Part shown: one piece after another, positions 7,463-14,391 of the stretch | Layout: each line of letters opens with the position of its first letter | Numbering within the stretch: the stretch's first letter is position 1 | NCBI GenBank assembly: GCA_024644425.1 | Contig: JAHELA010000010.1 | Coordinates: forward strand, 5,061 to 21,940 | Length of the DNA stretch: 16,880 nt | DNA from: Nitrosomonadaceae bacterium | GTDB taxonomy: Bacteria; Pseudomonadota; Gammaproteobacteria; Burkholderiales; Nitrosomonadaceae | Direction of reading: 5' to 3' | Program-made: the position numbers and the translations under genes | The notes under the pieces: generated by a model | What the model saw: only the letters and a program-made list of their open reading frames with translations | Told to the model about the DNA's origin: nothing | Database searches by the model: none

Positions 7463-8661
7463 ACAGTATTGAAACCATGCATTTTGCACTACGTTCACTT
7501 ACAACACATCGATTACGTACTATTTTATCTGGATCAGGAATTGGGATAGGTATTGCAGCAGTTATTTTGCTAACTTCTATCGGTGAAGGAATCCATCAGT
7601 TTGTGCTGTCTGAATTTACTCAGTTTGGAACTAATATCGTTAATATTACACCAGGAAAAATTAGCACTCATGGCGCATCATTAGGCGCTATTGGTAGCGC
7701 TCGATTACTCACAATTGAAGATGAGTTAGCACTGAGAGCCTCTTCTCGCTATGCACAGTACACTAATTCTAGTGTAATGGGCAATGCGGAAATTCGCGCC
7801 CTTGGGCGCAGCCGCCGTGTTACTGTCTACGGTGAAGGTCCAGACTTTCCGCATGTGTTTAACATTAAAGTTGCGGTTGGACAGTTTTTACCAGCAGACG
7901 ATCCACGTAGTCCACGTGCTTATGCTGTCTTAGGTTCAAAGGCTCGAACTGAATTATTTGGTAATGTTAATCCATTAGGATCAAGTTTACAGGTTGGTAT
8001 GTCTCGCTTCCGAATAATCGGTGTCATGGAGCCTAAAGGGCAAGTACTTGGTTTTGATCTTGATGATACTGTGTATATTCCCACTGCGCGTGCACTAGAA
8101 ATTTTTAATCGTGAGGGTGTAATGGAAATTCATATAGCTTATCGGCCTGGCATTTCTTCACAGACTGTGGTTGATGATGCGCGAGATATTCTTATCGCTA
8201 GGCATGGTCGAGAAGATTTTACTATTACACCACAACAAAAAATGTTGGATACTTTATCTACTGTGTTAGATGTTCTTACTTTTGCAGTCAGTGCGCTCGG
8301 AGGAATCTCGCTACTTGTAGGTGCTGTAGGTATGGTTACGTTAATGCATATTGCCGTTGCTGAGCGTGTTGCTGAAATAGGTTTACTTACTGCGCTGGGC
8401 GCTACGCGGGAACGTATTCTCATATTATTTTTAATGGAGTCTATCGTACTGTCCACTCTAGGTGGACTGGGTGGGTTAATTATAGGTACTGCTATTGCTT
8501 GGCTGTTAAAAATATTTGTGAGTGAATTACCAGTTACTACCCAATGGGAATATGTTTTAGTTGCATTTGGGTTGTCAATGGCGATTGGTCTAGCTGCTGG
8601 CGTTGTACCAGCTATGCGTGCAGCACGAATGAACCCTGTCGATGCTCTGCGAGCAGAATGA
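7459..8661 (+). CDS. MacB-like ABC transporter permease, second of a tandem pair
   Basis: Also exactly 400 residues, with the same architecture as its upstream paralogue. TM1 is at about 21-41, a periplasmic domain at about 42-265, TM2 at about 272-298, TM3 at about 322-350 and TM4 at about 366-386. AEIGLLTALGA at 305-315 sits at identical residue numbers to the coupling helix of the first permease, and PAMRAARMNPVDAL closes the chain. Divergence in the periplasmic domain (for example its own GFDLDDTVYIP versus GYNTDEIVIIP) indicates an old duplication, not a recent copy. The ATGA overlap with the first permease couples their translation, as expected for a 1:1 heterodimer. No terminator hairpin is evident after the stop. 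Confidence 0.93.
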   Translation: MNSIETMHFALRSLTTHRLRTILSGSGIGIGIAAVILLTSIGEGIHQFVLSEFTQFGTNIVNITPGKISTHGASLGAIGSARLLTIEDELALRASSRYAQYTNSSVMGNAEIRALGRSRRVTVYGEGPDFPHVFNIKVAVGQFLPADDPRSPRAYAVLGSKARTELFGNVNPLGSSLQVGMSRFRIIGVMEPKGQVLGFDLDDTVYIPTARALEIFNREGVMEIHIAYRPGISSQTVVDDARDILIARHGREDFTITPQQKMLDTLSTVLDVLTFAVSALGGISLLVGAVGMVTLMHIAVAERVAEIGLLTALGATRERILILFLMESIVLSTLGGLGGLIIGTAIAWLLKIFVSELPVTTQWEYVLVAFGLSMAIGLAAGVVPAMRAARMNPVDALRAE

Positions 8662-8893
8662 TTACATTAAATCTAATTTAATGGTTACATGCTGTTATAT
8701 TTGTTGTCTAGGTTTTAGTTCATAGTGTTATTTTGTTCATTAAAAGGTAAATATTTTTAATGGAGTGTCGAGGAAATTCTAAACTAAAGGAGTATATTAA
8801 TGAGCAATTTATTATGTATTTAATTCCTTATTTTATATTGTAATTATTTGATGTTTTTTCTTATAAGGTAATACTGAATTTATTTTGTAAGCT
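8662..8893. other. AT-rich spacer with a ribosome-binding-site-led mini-ORF
   Basis: The 232 bases between the exporter operon and the ligase gene hold no clear terminator. AAAGGAG (8786-8792) precedes ATG at 8800-8802, opening a seven-codon frame (MSNLLCI, stop TAA 8821-8823). An overlapping 27-codon frame runs from ATG 8760 to TAA 8843 (MECRGNSKLKEY...). Neither has homology I recognise. The good binding site in front of so short a frame could mark a leader peptide or the remnant of a lost gene. Confidence 0.35.
8838..8867 (+). promoter_or_regulatory. Candidate sigma-70 promoter for the ligase gene
   Basis: TTGTAA (8838-8843) and TATAAG (8862-8867) are spaced by 18 bases, giving a start near 8874 and a leader of about 20 bases before ATG 8894. 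In DNA this AT-rich such matches arise by chance, so the call is weak. Confidence 0.28.
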
Positions 8894-10315
8894 ATGGGAC
8901 AAGAAATTACAAATACATCTTTTTCTAAAAAAGATTTCAAGATATTTCATTCTTGCCTTAAACAAGAAACAGAAAAATTAAGAGAATGGTTTAAACAAGG
9001 TCTTTTGTCTAATGATAACCTTATTGGTGGATTCGAAATAGAGAGTTGGTTATTAGATAGGACTTATAGACCAGTACCACTTAATAAAGAGTTCCTGGAA
9101 CAATTTAATAACCCATTAGCCTCGCCTGAGTTAGCCAAATTTAGTCTTGAGTTTAATAACTCGCCTAGAAATTTGATAAATACTGTTTTTACGAGTTTTC
9201 AGTTGGAATTAGAAGATACCTGGAGACAGGCTCAAGATGTTGCCAGACATCTTAGTACACCATCACTACTCTTAATGATTGGCACGCTTCCAACATTTCA
9301 ACTTTCAGCTTTAAATAAAGACTCTATGTCTGATATGAAACGATATCGCGCATTGAACGAACAAATAATGGCAAGATGTAAGAAAAAATATTTACATTTA
9401 TATATTCAAGGAAATGAACTGTTAGAGCTTGATAGTGGAACTGTTATGTTAGAAGCAACTACTGCATCGTTTCAGATTCATACTCAGGTTCCTGCACAAG
9501 ATGCTCACAACTATTATAATGCTGCACTAATGATATCGGCACCTATGGTAGTTGTAGCTGCAAATTCGCCATATATATTTGGAAAAGATTTGTGGAATGA
9601 AACAAGAATCCCATTATTTGAACAATCTATTGACACAGCTAATCCTATTTCTTCTATGAATCGAGTAAGCTTCGGAAGTGGTTATATGGAGAATTCAGTT
9701 TTAGAATCATTTGAAGAAAACCTTGATAAGTTTTGCGTTTTATTGCCCATAATTGAGAAAGATGATGGAACGCTCTCACATCTACGTTTACATAACGGTA
9801 CAATTTGGCGCTGGAATCGCCCCTTACTAGGCTTTAATGAGCAAGGTCAGCCTCATATAAGAATTGAACATCGTGCAATTCCAGCTGGCCCTACTTTTAT
9901 CGACATGATTGCAAATGCAGCGTTTTACTATGGATTACAACATTATTGGGGGCAGATGTTTAAGGATGGTCATGCTCTTCCTGAATATGATGAAATAAAA
10001 TCAAATTTCTACACAGCCGCAATGCATAGCTTTGAACATTCAATAACTTGGTTTGGAGAAGAAATTAAACCTGTTCAATTGATTCAAAATATTTTGCTTC
10101 CTCAGGCTGAGGAAGGTTTGAAAATGCTAAATATTTCTTTATCTGATATCAATAAATATTTGTCTATTATGGCTGCACGTGTTGATAATCAGCAGACTGG
10201 GGCAAGTTGGCAGAGGAAATATGTTGCTTTACACAAATGTGATATGACTGAATTAACCCGTATTTATCATGGGCTTCAGGAATCAGGTGCGCCTGTTCAT
10301 ACTTGGGGCAATTAA
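8894..10315 (+). CDS. Glutamate-cysteine ligase family 2 (GCS2)-like carboxylate-amine ligase
   Basis: A 473-residue cytoplasmic enzyme of the GCS2 fold, which couples ATP hydrolysis to joining a carboxylate (classically the gamma-carboxyl of glutamate) to an amine. The hallmark GGFEIESWLL (45-54) supplies acidic Mg/ATP residues E48 and E50. Further family-like stretches are LEFNNSPRNL (85-94), ASFQIHTQVP (191-200), APMVVVAANSPYIFGKDLW (216-234), HLRLHNGTIWRWNRP (296-310) and IRIEHRAIPAGPTFIDMIAN (322-341). The last recalls the RxE...P.GPT region of YbdK/EgtA-type enzymes. Its length fits the family. No Shine-Dalgarno is seen before the ATG (TAAGCTATG). The next gene begins 24 bases after the stop, and two amide hydrolase genes follow. 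It could be a true gamma-glutamylcysteine synthetase, but the neighbours argue for another amine partner. Confidence 0.82.
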   Translation: MGQEITNTSFSKKDFKIFHSCLKQETEKLREWFKQGLLSNDNLIGGFEIESWLLDRTYRPVPLNKEFLEQFNNPLASPELAKFSLEFNNSPRNLINTVFTSFQLELEDTWRQAQDVARHLSTPSLLLMIGTLPTFQLSALNKDSMSDMKRYRALNEQIMARCKKKYLHLYIQGNELLELDSGTVMLEATTASFQIHTQVPAQDAHNYYNAALMISAPMVVVAANSPYIFGKDLWNETRIPLFEQSIDTANPISSMNRVSFGSGYMENSVLESFEENLDKFCVLLPIIEKDDGTLSHLRLHNGTIWRWNRPLLGFNEQGQPHIRIEHRAIPAGPTFIDMIANAAFYYGLQHYWGQMFKDGHALPEYDEIKSNFYTAAMHSFEHSITWFGEEIKPVQLIQNILLPQAEEGLKMLNISLSDINKYLSIMAARVDNQQTGASWQRKYVALHKCDMTELTRIYHGLQESGAPVHTWGN

Positions 10316-10339
10316 CCTTAGTGTTTTTTTATTAGAGAA

Positions 10340-11377
10340 ATGAGTAACTTAAAGCTAAGTCAAATTGATAGTTTTCCGCAGAAGCTATTAGATATTAATA
10401 TTGAGAGACTCTATACATTATTTCCTGGGCCTACTCTCTTACATTTACAAGGTAAGAGGTCGGAGCCTGTATTTATTAGTATTTTACTGCATGGTAACGA
10501 AAGTACTGGATTTCATGTAATTCAAAAACTACTGATGAAATACCAGCATCTGGAATTACCACGTTCGGTAACTATCCTATTTGGAAATACTCAAGCAGCG
10601 CGTTATGGAAAGCGTATTCTTGCCGGCCAGTCCGATTACAATAGAGTCTGGCCCGGTACAGCTGAAACTAATACAGTAGAAGCTACAATAATGCAGGAAG
10701 TTGTAAGTGAAATGAGACGTAGAAATGTATTTGCAAGTGTAGATATTCATAACAATTCAGGTTTAAATCCACATTACGCTTGTATTAATAAACTTGAGAA
10801 TAGTTTTTTTCAACTCGCTACTTTATTTGGACCGATTGTCGTATATTTTTTAACCCCAAAAGGGGTGCAATCGATGGCATTTAGCAAGTTTTGCCCTGCT
10901 GTGACATTAGAGTGTGGGAAGCCAGGCTTACTTGGTGGAATAGATCACGCATTAGATTACATTGAAAAAGTAATACGTATGAAATTTATTTCGAATGAGC
11001 CTATATCACCACAAGATATAAAATTATTTCATACAGTAGCACGAGTACAAGTTCCAGAAGATGTAACTTTTAGCTTTACTAATCAGAATGCGAACATTTT
11101 ATTTAAAAAAGAATTGTATACAATGAATTTTTCTGAAATTCCTGCAGATACATGCTTTGGAATAGTTCGTTCCAACAATAAGGCGCGATTATTTGCTTAT
11201 AATGATAATGACGAAGAACTTGGTGAGCAATTATTTTATATAAATAATCAAAAAATTAAACTAATTAAATCAATGATGCCTGCAATGTTAACGTTAGACG
11301 AGGCAGTTATTCGTCAGGACTGTCTATGCTATCTCATGGAGCGGCTACCCTATCCGGCAGTCCCTCAAGTAAGCTAA
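10340..11377 (+). CDS. Succinylglutamate desuccinylase/aspartoacylase-family zinc hydrolase (M14-like)
   Basis: A 345-residue zinc-dependent hydrolase of the AstE/AspA group of the M14 carboxypeptidase clan, which removes acyl groups from N-acyl amino acids or trims small peptides. The zinc ligands are readable as H51 and E54 in ISILLHGNESTG and H137 in SVDIHNNSG. The substrate-binding DYNRVWPG (99-106) corresponds to the DLNRxFPG motif. The general base is E191 in VTLECGKPG. A C-terminal beta domain (about 240-345) resembles the cap domain of AspA/AstE. All catalytic positions are intact. No good ribosome binding site precedes ATG 10340, but the 24-base gap after the ligase gene suggests cotranscription. 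Without the other arginine succinyltransferase pathway genes nearby, a role as AstE is unlikely. Confidence 0.85.
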   Translation: MSNLKLSQIDSFPQKLLDINIERLYTLFPGPTLLHLQGKRSEPVFISILLHGNESTGFHVIQKLLMKYQHLELPRSVTILFGNTQAARYGKRILAGQSDYNRVWPGTAETNTVEATIMQEVVSEMRRRNVFASVDIHNNSGLNPHYACINKLENSFFQLATLFGPIVVYFLTPKGVQSMAFSKFCPAVTLECGKPGLLGGIDHALDYIEKVIRMKFISNEPISPQDIKLFHTVARVQVPEDVTFSFTNQNANILFKKELYTMNFSEIPADTCFGIVRSNNKARLFAYNDNDEELGEQLFYINNQKIKLIKSMMPAMLTLDEAVIRQDCLCYLMERLPYPAVPQVS

Positions 11378-11454
11378 GCTTTATTTAAATTCCCTCATTT
11401 GATAAATAAGTGCACAGTTTTAAAATTCTATTCAGCCGCTAATTAGCAACCAAT

Positions 11455-12375
11455 ATGAGCATCGCATTTATCTCACATTCTGACTGTATGCTACATGAAA
11501 TGGAAGCAAATCATCCAGAGTGCCCGGATCGATTGAAAGCTATTAATAACAGGTTGTTATCAAGTGATTTTAATGTTCCACTTAAGTATTATGATGCTCC
11601 TATAGCAACTCGTGAGCAACTTTGTAGATCACATGATTCAGAGTATGTGGACCAAATATTTAGTAAAGCGCCGCAAGAGGGGATAATCAGATTAGATCAA
11701 GATACTACGATGAACTCTCATTCTCTCAGTGCTGCATTACGTGCTTCTGGAGCAGCCGTACTTGGGGTTGATTTAGTAATGACGGGACAAACTAAATTAG
11801 TATTTTGCAATGTAAGGCCACCTGGGCACCACGCTGAACGAAAGCGTGCGATGGGATTTTGTATTTTTAATAATGTTGCTGTTGGAGCTGTTCATGCGTT
11901 ACATAAGTATCATCTCCAGAAAATCGCAATTATAGATTTCGATGTGCATCATGGAAACGGTACTGAAGATATTTTTCAGGACAATCCTAGTGTTTTGTAC
12001 TGTTCCACATTTCAGCATCCTTTCTACCCATTTAGTGGTACAGAAATTAAATCTGATCATATTATCAATGTTGCTTTACCAGCAGGTACAGCGGGCCAGC
12101 AGTTTCGCACTGCTGTATCTTCCCAATGGTTGCCAATGCTTGAAGCTTTTAAGCCTGAATTAATTTTTATTTCTGCTGGCTTTGATGCTCATATTGATGA
12201 CAATATGGCTGGTCTCAACTTAGTTGAAAATGATTTTGCTTGGGTGTCAACTAAAATTAGAGAAATTGCAGACATACACGCGGACGGAATGATTGTGTCC
12301 GTTTTAGAAGGAGGGTACTCGTTGCCAGCATTGGGGAGAAGTGTAGCTGCGCATTTAGATGCACTGTTTGGATAG
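11455..12375 (+). CDS. Histone deacetylase-family zinc amidohydrolase (HDAC/AcuC/acetylpolyamine amidohydrolase type)
   Basis: A 306-residue arginase-deacetylase-fold enzyme predicted to hydrolyse acetylamides such as acetyl-lysine or acetylpolyamines. The entry motif HPECPDRL (20-27) is present. The tandem histidines are H125-H126 in RPPGHHAE. The zinc ligands are D163 and H165 in DFDVHHGNG and D244 in SAGFDAH. The catalytic tyrosine is Y288 in EGGYSL. The active site is therefore complete. Length and motifs fit the bacterial class II-like HDAC/AcuC group, and no signal peptide is seen. The gene begins 77 bases after the M14-like gene, with no Shine-Dalgarno and no obvious terminator between them, so it may belong to the same unit. 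Substrate classes (acetyl-protein, acetylpolyamine, other N-acyl amines) cannot be told apart by motif alone. Confidence 0.92.
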   Translation: MSIAFISHSDCMLHEMEANHPECPDRLKAINNRLLSSDFNVPLKYYDAPIATREQLCRSHDSEYVDQIFSKAPQEGIIRLDQDTTMNSHSLSAALRASGAAVLGVDLVMTGQTKLVFCNVRPPGHHAERKRAMGFCIFNNVAVGAVHALHKYHLQKIAIIDFDVHHGNGTEDIFQDNPSVLYCSTFQHPFYPFSGTEIKSDHIINVALPAGTAGQQFRTAVSSQWLPMLEAFKPELIFISAGFDAHIDDNMAGLNLVENDFAWVSTKIREIADIHADGMIVSVLEGGYSLPALGRSVAAHLDALFG

Positions 12376-12491
12376 TTATTTTTAACATCATAATTTGTAA
12401 GTTGATCATTGCATAGTTTAGTTTCTTGCTACCAAGATATACTGAATGTTAATTTTGTACATTAATAAGTTAATCAATAGTATATTTTGAA

Positions 12492-12522
12492 GTATGAGCA
12501 TACGCTATAAAATATAAGGAGG
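12492..12522 (+). promoter_or_regulatory. Palindrome, -10-like box and consensus ribosome binding site before the 206-residue membrane protein
   Basis: GTATG-AG-CATAC (12492-12503) is a perfect 5-bp inverted repeat. TATAAA (12506-12511) could serve as a -10, though TTGAAG at 12487-12492 is only 13 bases away, too close for a normal -35. TAAGGAGG (12515-12522), a full anti-16S match, sits seven bases before ATG 12530 and fixes the start. If TATAAA were the -10, the transcript would start inside this binding site, so the promoter part is doubtful. Confidence 0.45.
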
Positions 12523-12529
12523 CTGTTTA

Positions 12530-13150
12530 ATGGGGTTGGGAGCAGGAATTTTGCTTGCAGCAATGCTTATTGGGCTGGTGCTTCTTTATGGTCAATCAAA
12601 AGAAAGATGGCGGTGGAAAAAAGTATTCCTTACCACGCTGGTTGTTACAGTTATTATAGCTTGTGCTGCATGGGCCTATAGTGAATATAAGAATCGAATA
12701 ACAGCTCAGTCAGAATTTCTCTCTATTACACTCAGCAGCGAGGTTTCTGACGTTAGATTTATCAAGGGGAATCCAGATATCGCATCGGTGGATGAAAATA
12801 TCTGGATTTTCAATGATTCAAATAAAGAGCCTGAACTTCTAGTTCTTTTCGAAGATTCAGTGGTCAAAGCAGTTATATATATTGGTAAATGTCGTTATTG
12901 CAATCAATTATTCGGCCTTGGACTTGGAACAACTTTTGAGAAAGTAAGAAAAAGATTGGGTGAACCTACGTCTGTTTCTAGCTCTCCTGACCAATTAAAA
13001 CGCTTGGCTTCATTTGAAAAATGGAATGTTGTCTTTATATTAAAGGAAAATAAGGTTATCAATTTCGGAATTTATGATCCAAAGCTTGGTACAGTTACTT
13101 TTTTTGACCGAGCATGGGGTACAGGGGAAGATCCAGGTTTACAAATGTAG
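12530..13150 (+). CDS. Two-TM membrane protein with a BamE/SmpA-like C-terminal motif
   Basis: A 206-residue protein I do not recognise as a named family. Two hydrophobic segments (about 3-20 and 32-50) flank a basic loop (KERWRWKK), so both termini would lie on the same side. A soluble domain of about 155 residues follows. It contains KCRYCNQLFGLGLGTTFEKVRKRLGEPTSVS (120-150), where C121/C124 form a CxxC pair. The LGTTFEKVRKRLGEP part resembles the motif of BamE/SmpA-OmlA and related beta-lactamase-inhibitor-like folds. The rest reads as alternating beta strands (ELLVLFEDSVVKAVIYIG, NVVFILKENKVINFGIYD). The ribosome binding site is a perfect TAAGGAGG. It stands 154 bases after the deacetylase gene and is convergent with the Sel1 gene. 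Function unknown. Confidence 0.68.
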   Translation: MGLGAGILLAAMLIGLVLLYGQSKERWRWKKVFLTTLVVTVIIACAAWAYSEYKNRITAQSEFLSITLSSEVSDVRFIKGNPDIASVDENIWIFNDSNKEPELLVLFEDSVVKAVIYIGKCRYCNQLFGLGLGTTFEKVRKRLGEPTSVSSSPDQLKRLASFEKWNVVFILKENKVINFGIYDPKLGTVTFFDRAWGTGEDPGLQM

Positions 13151-13194
13151 GTGTGCTAAATGATTAAATCAATTTCCAGAATAGCCTATCTGTA

Positions 13195-13223
13195 TTTAGC
13201 TAATATTTTGACTATCAGCTAAA
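13195..13223. terminator. Weak hairpin in a convergent intergenic gap
   Basis: TTTAGCT (13195-13201) and AGCTAAA (13217-13223) form a perfect 7-bp inverted repeat with a 15-base loop, between two convergent genes. The stem is AT-rich and no T-tract follows on either strand, so intrinsic termination is doubtful. Confidence 0.2.
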
Positions 13224-13250
13224 CAAATAAAGCCTTTGCATTGATTTATA

Positions 13251-14165
13251 TTACTCACAATTTTTATATTTCTTCTTTTCACAGTCTTGTACCATTTTTT
13301 GTGCGACGGCAATTTCAGAAGCTGTCATCTCTTTAACTATCCTGTCTAGACTATTTTTTGCATGCTTTCCTCCATTACCATCAGCAAAAATAAACCACAT
13401 ATATGCTCGGGCATAGTCTTGTACTACATCATCGCCCATAGCATACATAGCCCCTAGATTGTATTGCGCGGTTGCGTTTCCTTGTTCCGCGGCGAGGCGA
13501 AACCACTTTGCTGCTTCCTGATAGTCTTGAACTGTTCCTTCACCTTTCGTGTGCATCCAACCGAGTTTAGCTTGTGATACCGCGTTTCCTTGTTCTGCGG
13601 AGAGACGATACCATTTTATTGCTTCTTGATAATCCTTAGTTATATATTCACCCCTGTAATAAATTTTACCAAGTAAAAATTGTGTAATTTCATTTCCTTG
13701 TTCTGCAGAAAGGCGATACCATTTTATTGCTTCCTGATAGTTCTGAGTTACACCTCTTCCTGTAGCATACATCCTGCCCAATAAGAATTGCGCAAACTCA
13801 TCACCTTGTTCCGCTGCTAGGCGATACCATTTTATTGCTTCTTGATTATTCTGTGCTACTCCTTTACCAGAGGCATACATTCTACCAAGTGAGTATTGTG
13901 CGGTTGCAACTCCTTGTTCTGCAGAAAGGCGGTACCATTTTACTGCTTCTTGATAATTTATAGCGCCCCCAGCTTTAATAAAAATCCTACCAAGAAAAAA
14001 TTGAGCGACAGCATTATTTTCCTCGGCTAAAGGACGAATCAATTCTAGAGCTTGTGTCTGGTTTCCCTTATAATATGCATCTATTCCATCTTCAAGATTA
14101 TCTGCACTGGCAACACTAGTACATAGCAATACTATGGCGGGTATAAATGAAATTAATTTTTTCAT
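13251..14165 (-). CDS. Secreted Sel1-repeat (tetratricopeptide-like) protein
   Basis: A 304-residue exported solenoid protein. A signal peptide covers residues 1-21 (MKKLISF, hydrophobic core, VASA before DN). From about 37 to 265 it is a run of Sel1-like repeats of 36 residues. The KWYRL/KWFRL element recurs at K76, K112, K148, K184 and K220, exactly 36 apart, each within YQEA-KWYRLSAEQGN-AQ-LG-MY-G. Outer repeats are more diverged (TQALELIRPLAEENN near 37-51; YARAYMWFIFADGNG near 251-265). The tail carries two cysteines (C295, C303). Sel1 proteins scaffold protein-protein contacts; in pathogens and symbionts some act on host cells, in others in envelope biogenesis. Only a weak GAGAGA-type binding site precedes the ATG. 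Partner unknown. Confidence 0.93.
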   Translation of the reverse strand: MKKLISFIPAIVLLCTSVASADNLEDGIDAYYKGNQTQALELIRPLAEENNAVAQFFLGRIFIKAGGAINYQEAVKWYRLSAEQGVATAQYSLGRMYASGKGVAQNNQEAIKWYRLAAEQGDEFAQFLLGRMYATGRGVTQNYQEAIKWYRLSAEQGNEITQFLLGKIYYRGEYITKDYQEAIKWYRLSAEQGNAVSQAKLGWMHTKGEGTVQDYQEAAKWFRLAAEQGNATAQYNLGAMYAMGDDVVQDYARAYMWFIFADGNGGKHAKNSLDRIVKEMTASEIAVAQKMVQDCEKKKYKNCE

Positions 14166-14274
14166 TGTTTATGTCTCTCTTGCACTAGTATATACACTAA
14201 TACAAATTTACCTATCAGTTTTAATTCGAAAAGTACTATATATAGCTTGTAACAATAGCCTGTTAGATTAGAAG

Positions 14275-14297
14275 GTAGCATAACGTAGTTAAGCTAC
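14275..14297. repeat. Imperfect 23-nt inverted repeat
   Basis: GTAGC-A-TAA (14275-14283), loop CGTAG, and TTA-A-GCTAC (14289-14297) form an eight-pair hairpin with one A/A mismatch, between the hydrolase stop and the Sel1 start. No T-tract follows on either strand, so it is more likely an operator or chance structure than a terminator. Confidence 0.3.
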
Positions 14298-14391
14298 TAC
14301 ACATAGTTGAATTGAACCTTATAGTACAATAAAAATCACCGCAAATTTTATTTAACTATAATTTTCAGGCTTTGTTATATGATCCTTACAT

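Noticed and set aside
8139..8456. A 105-codon minus-strand reading frame inside the second permease.
   Set aside because: It lies antisense to a well-defined FtsX domain, has no homology I recognise and no ribosome binding site.
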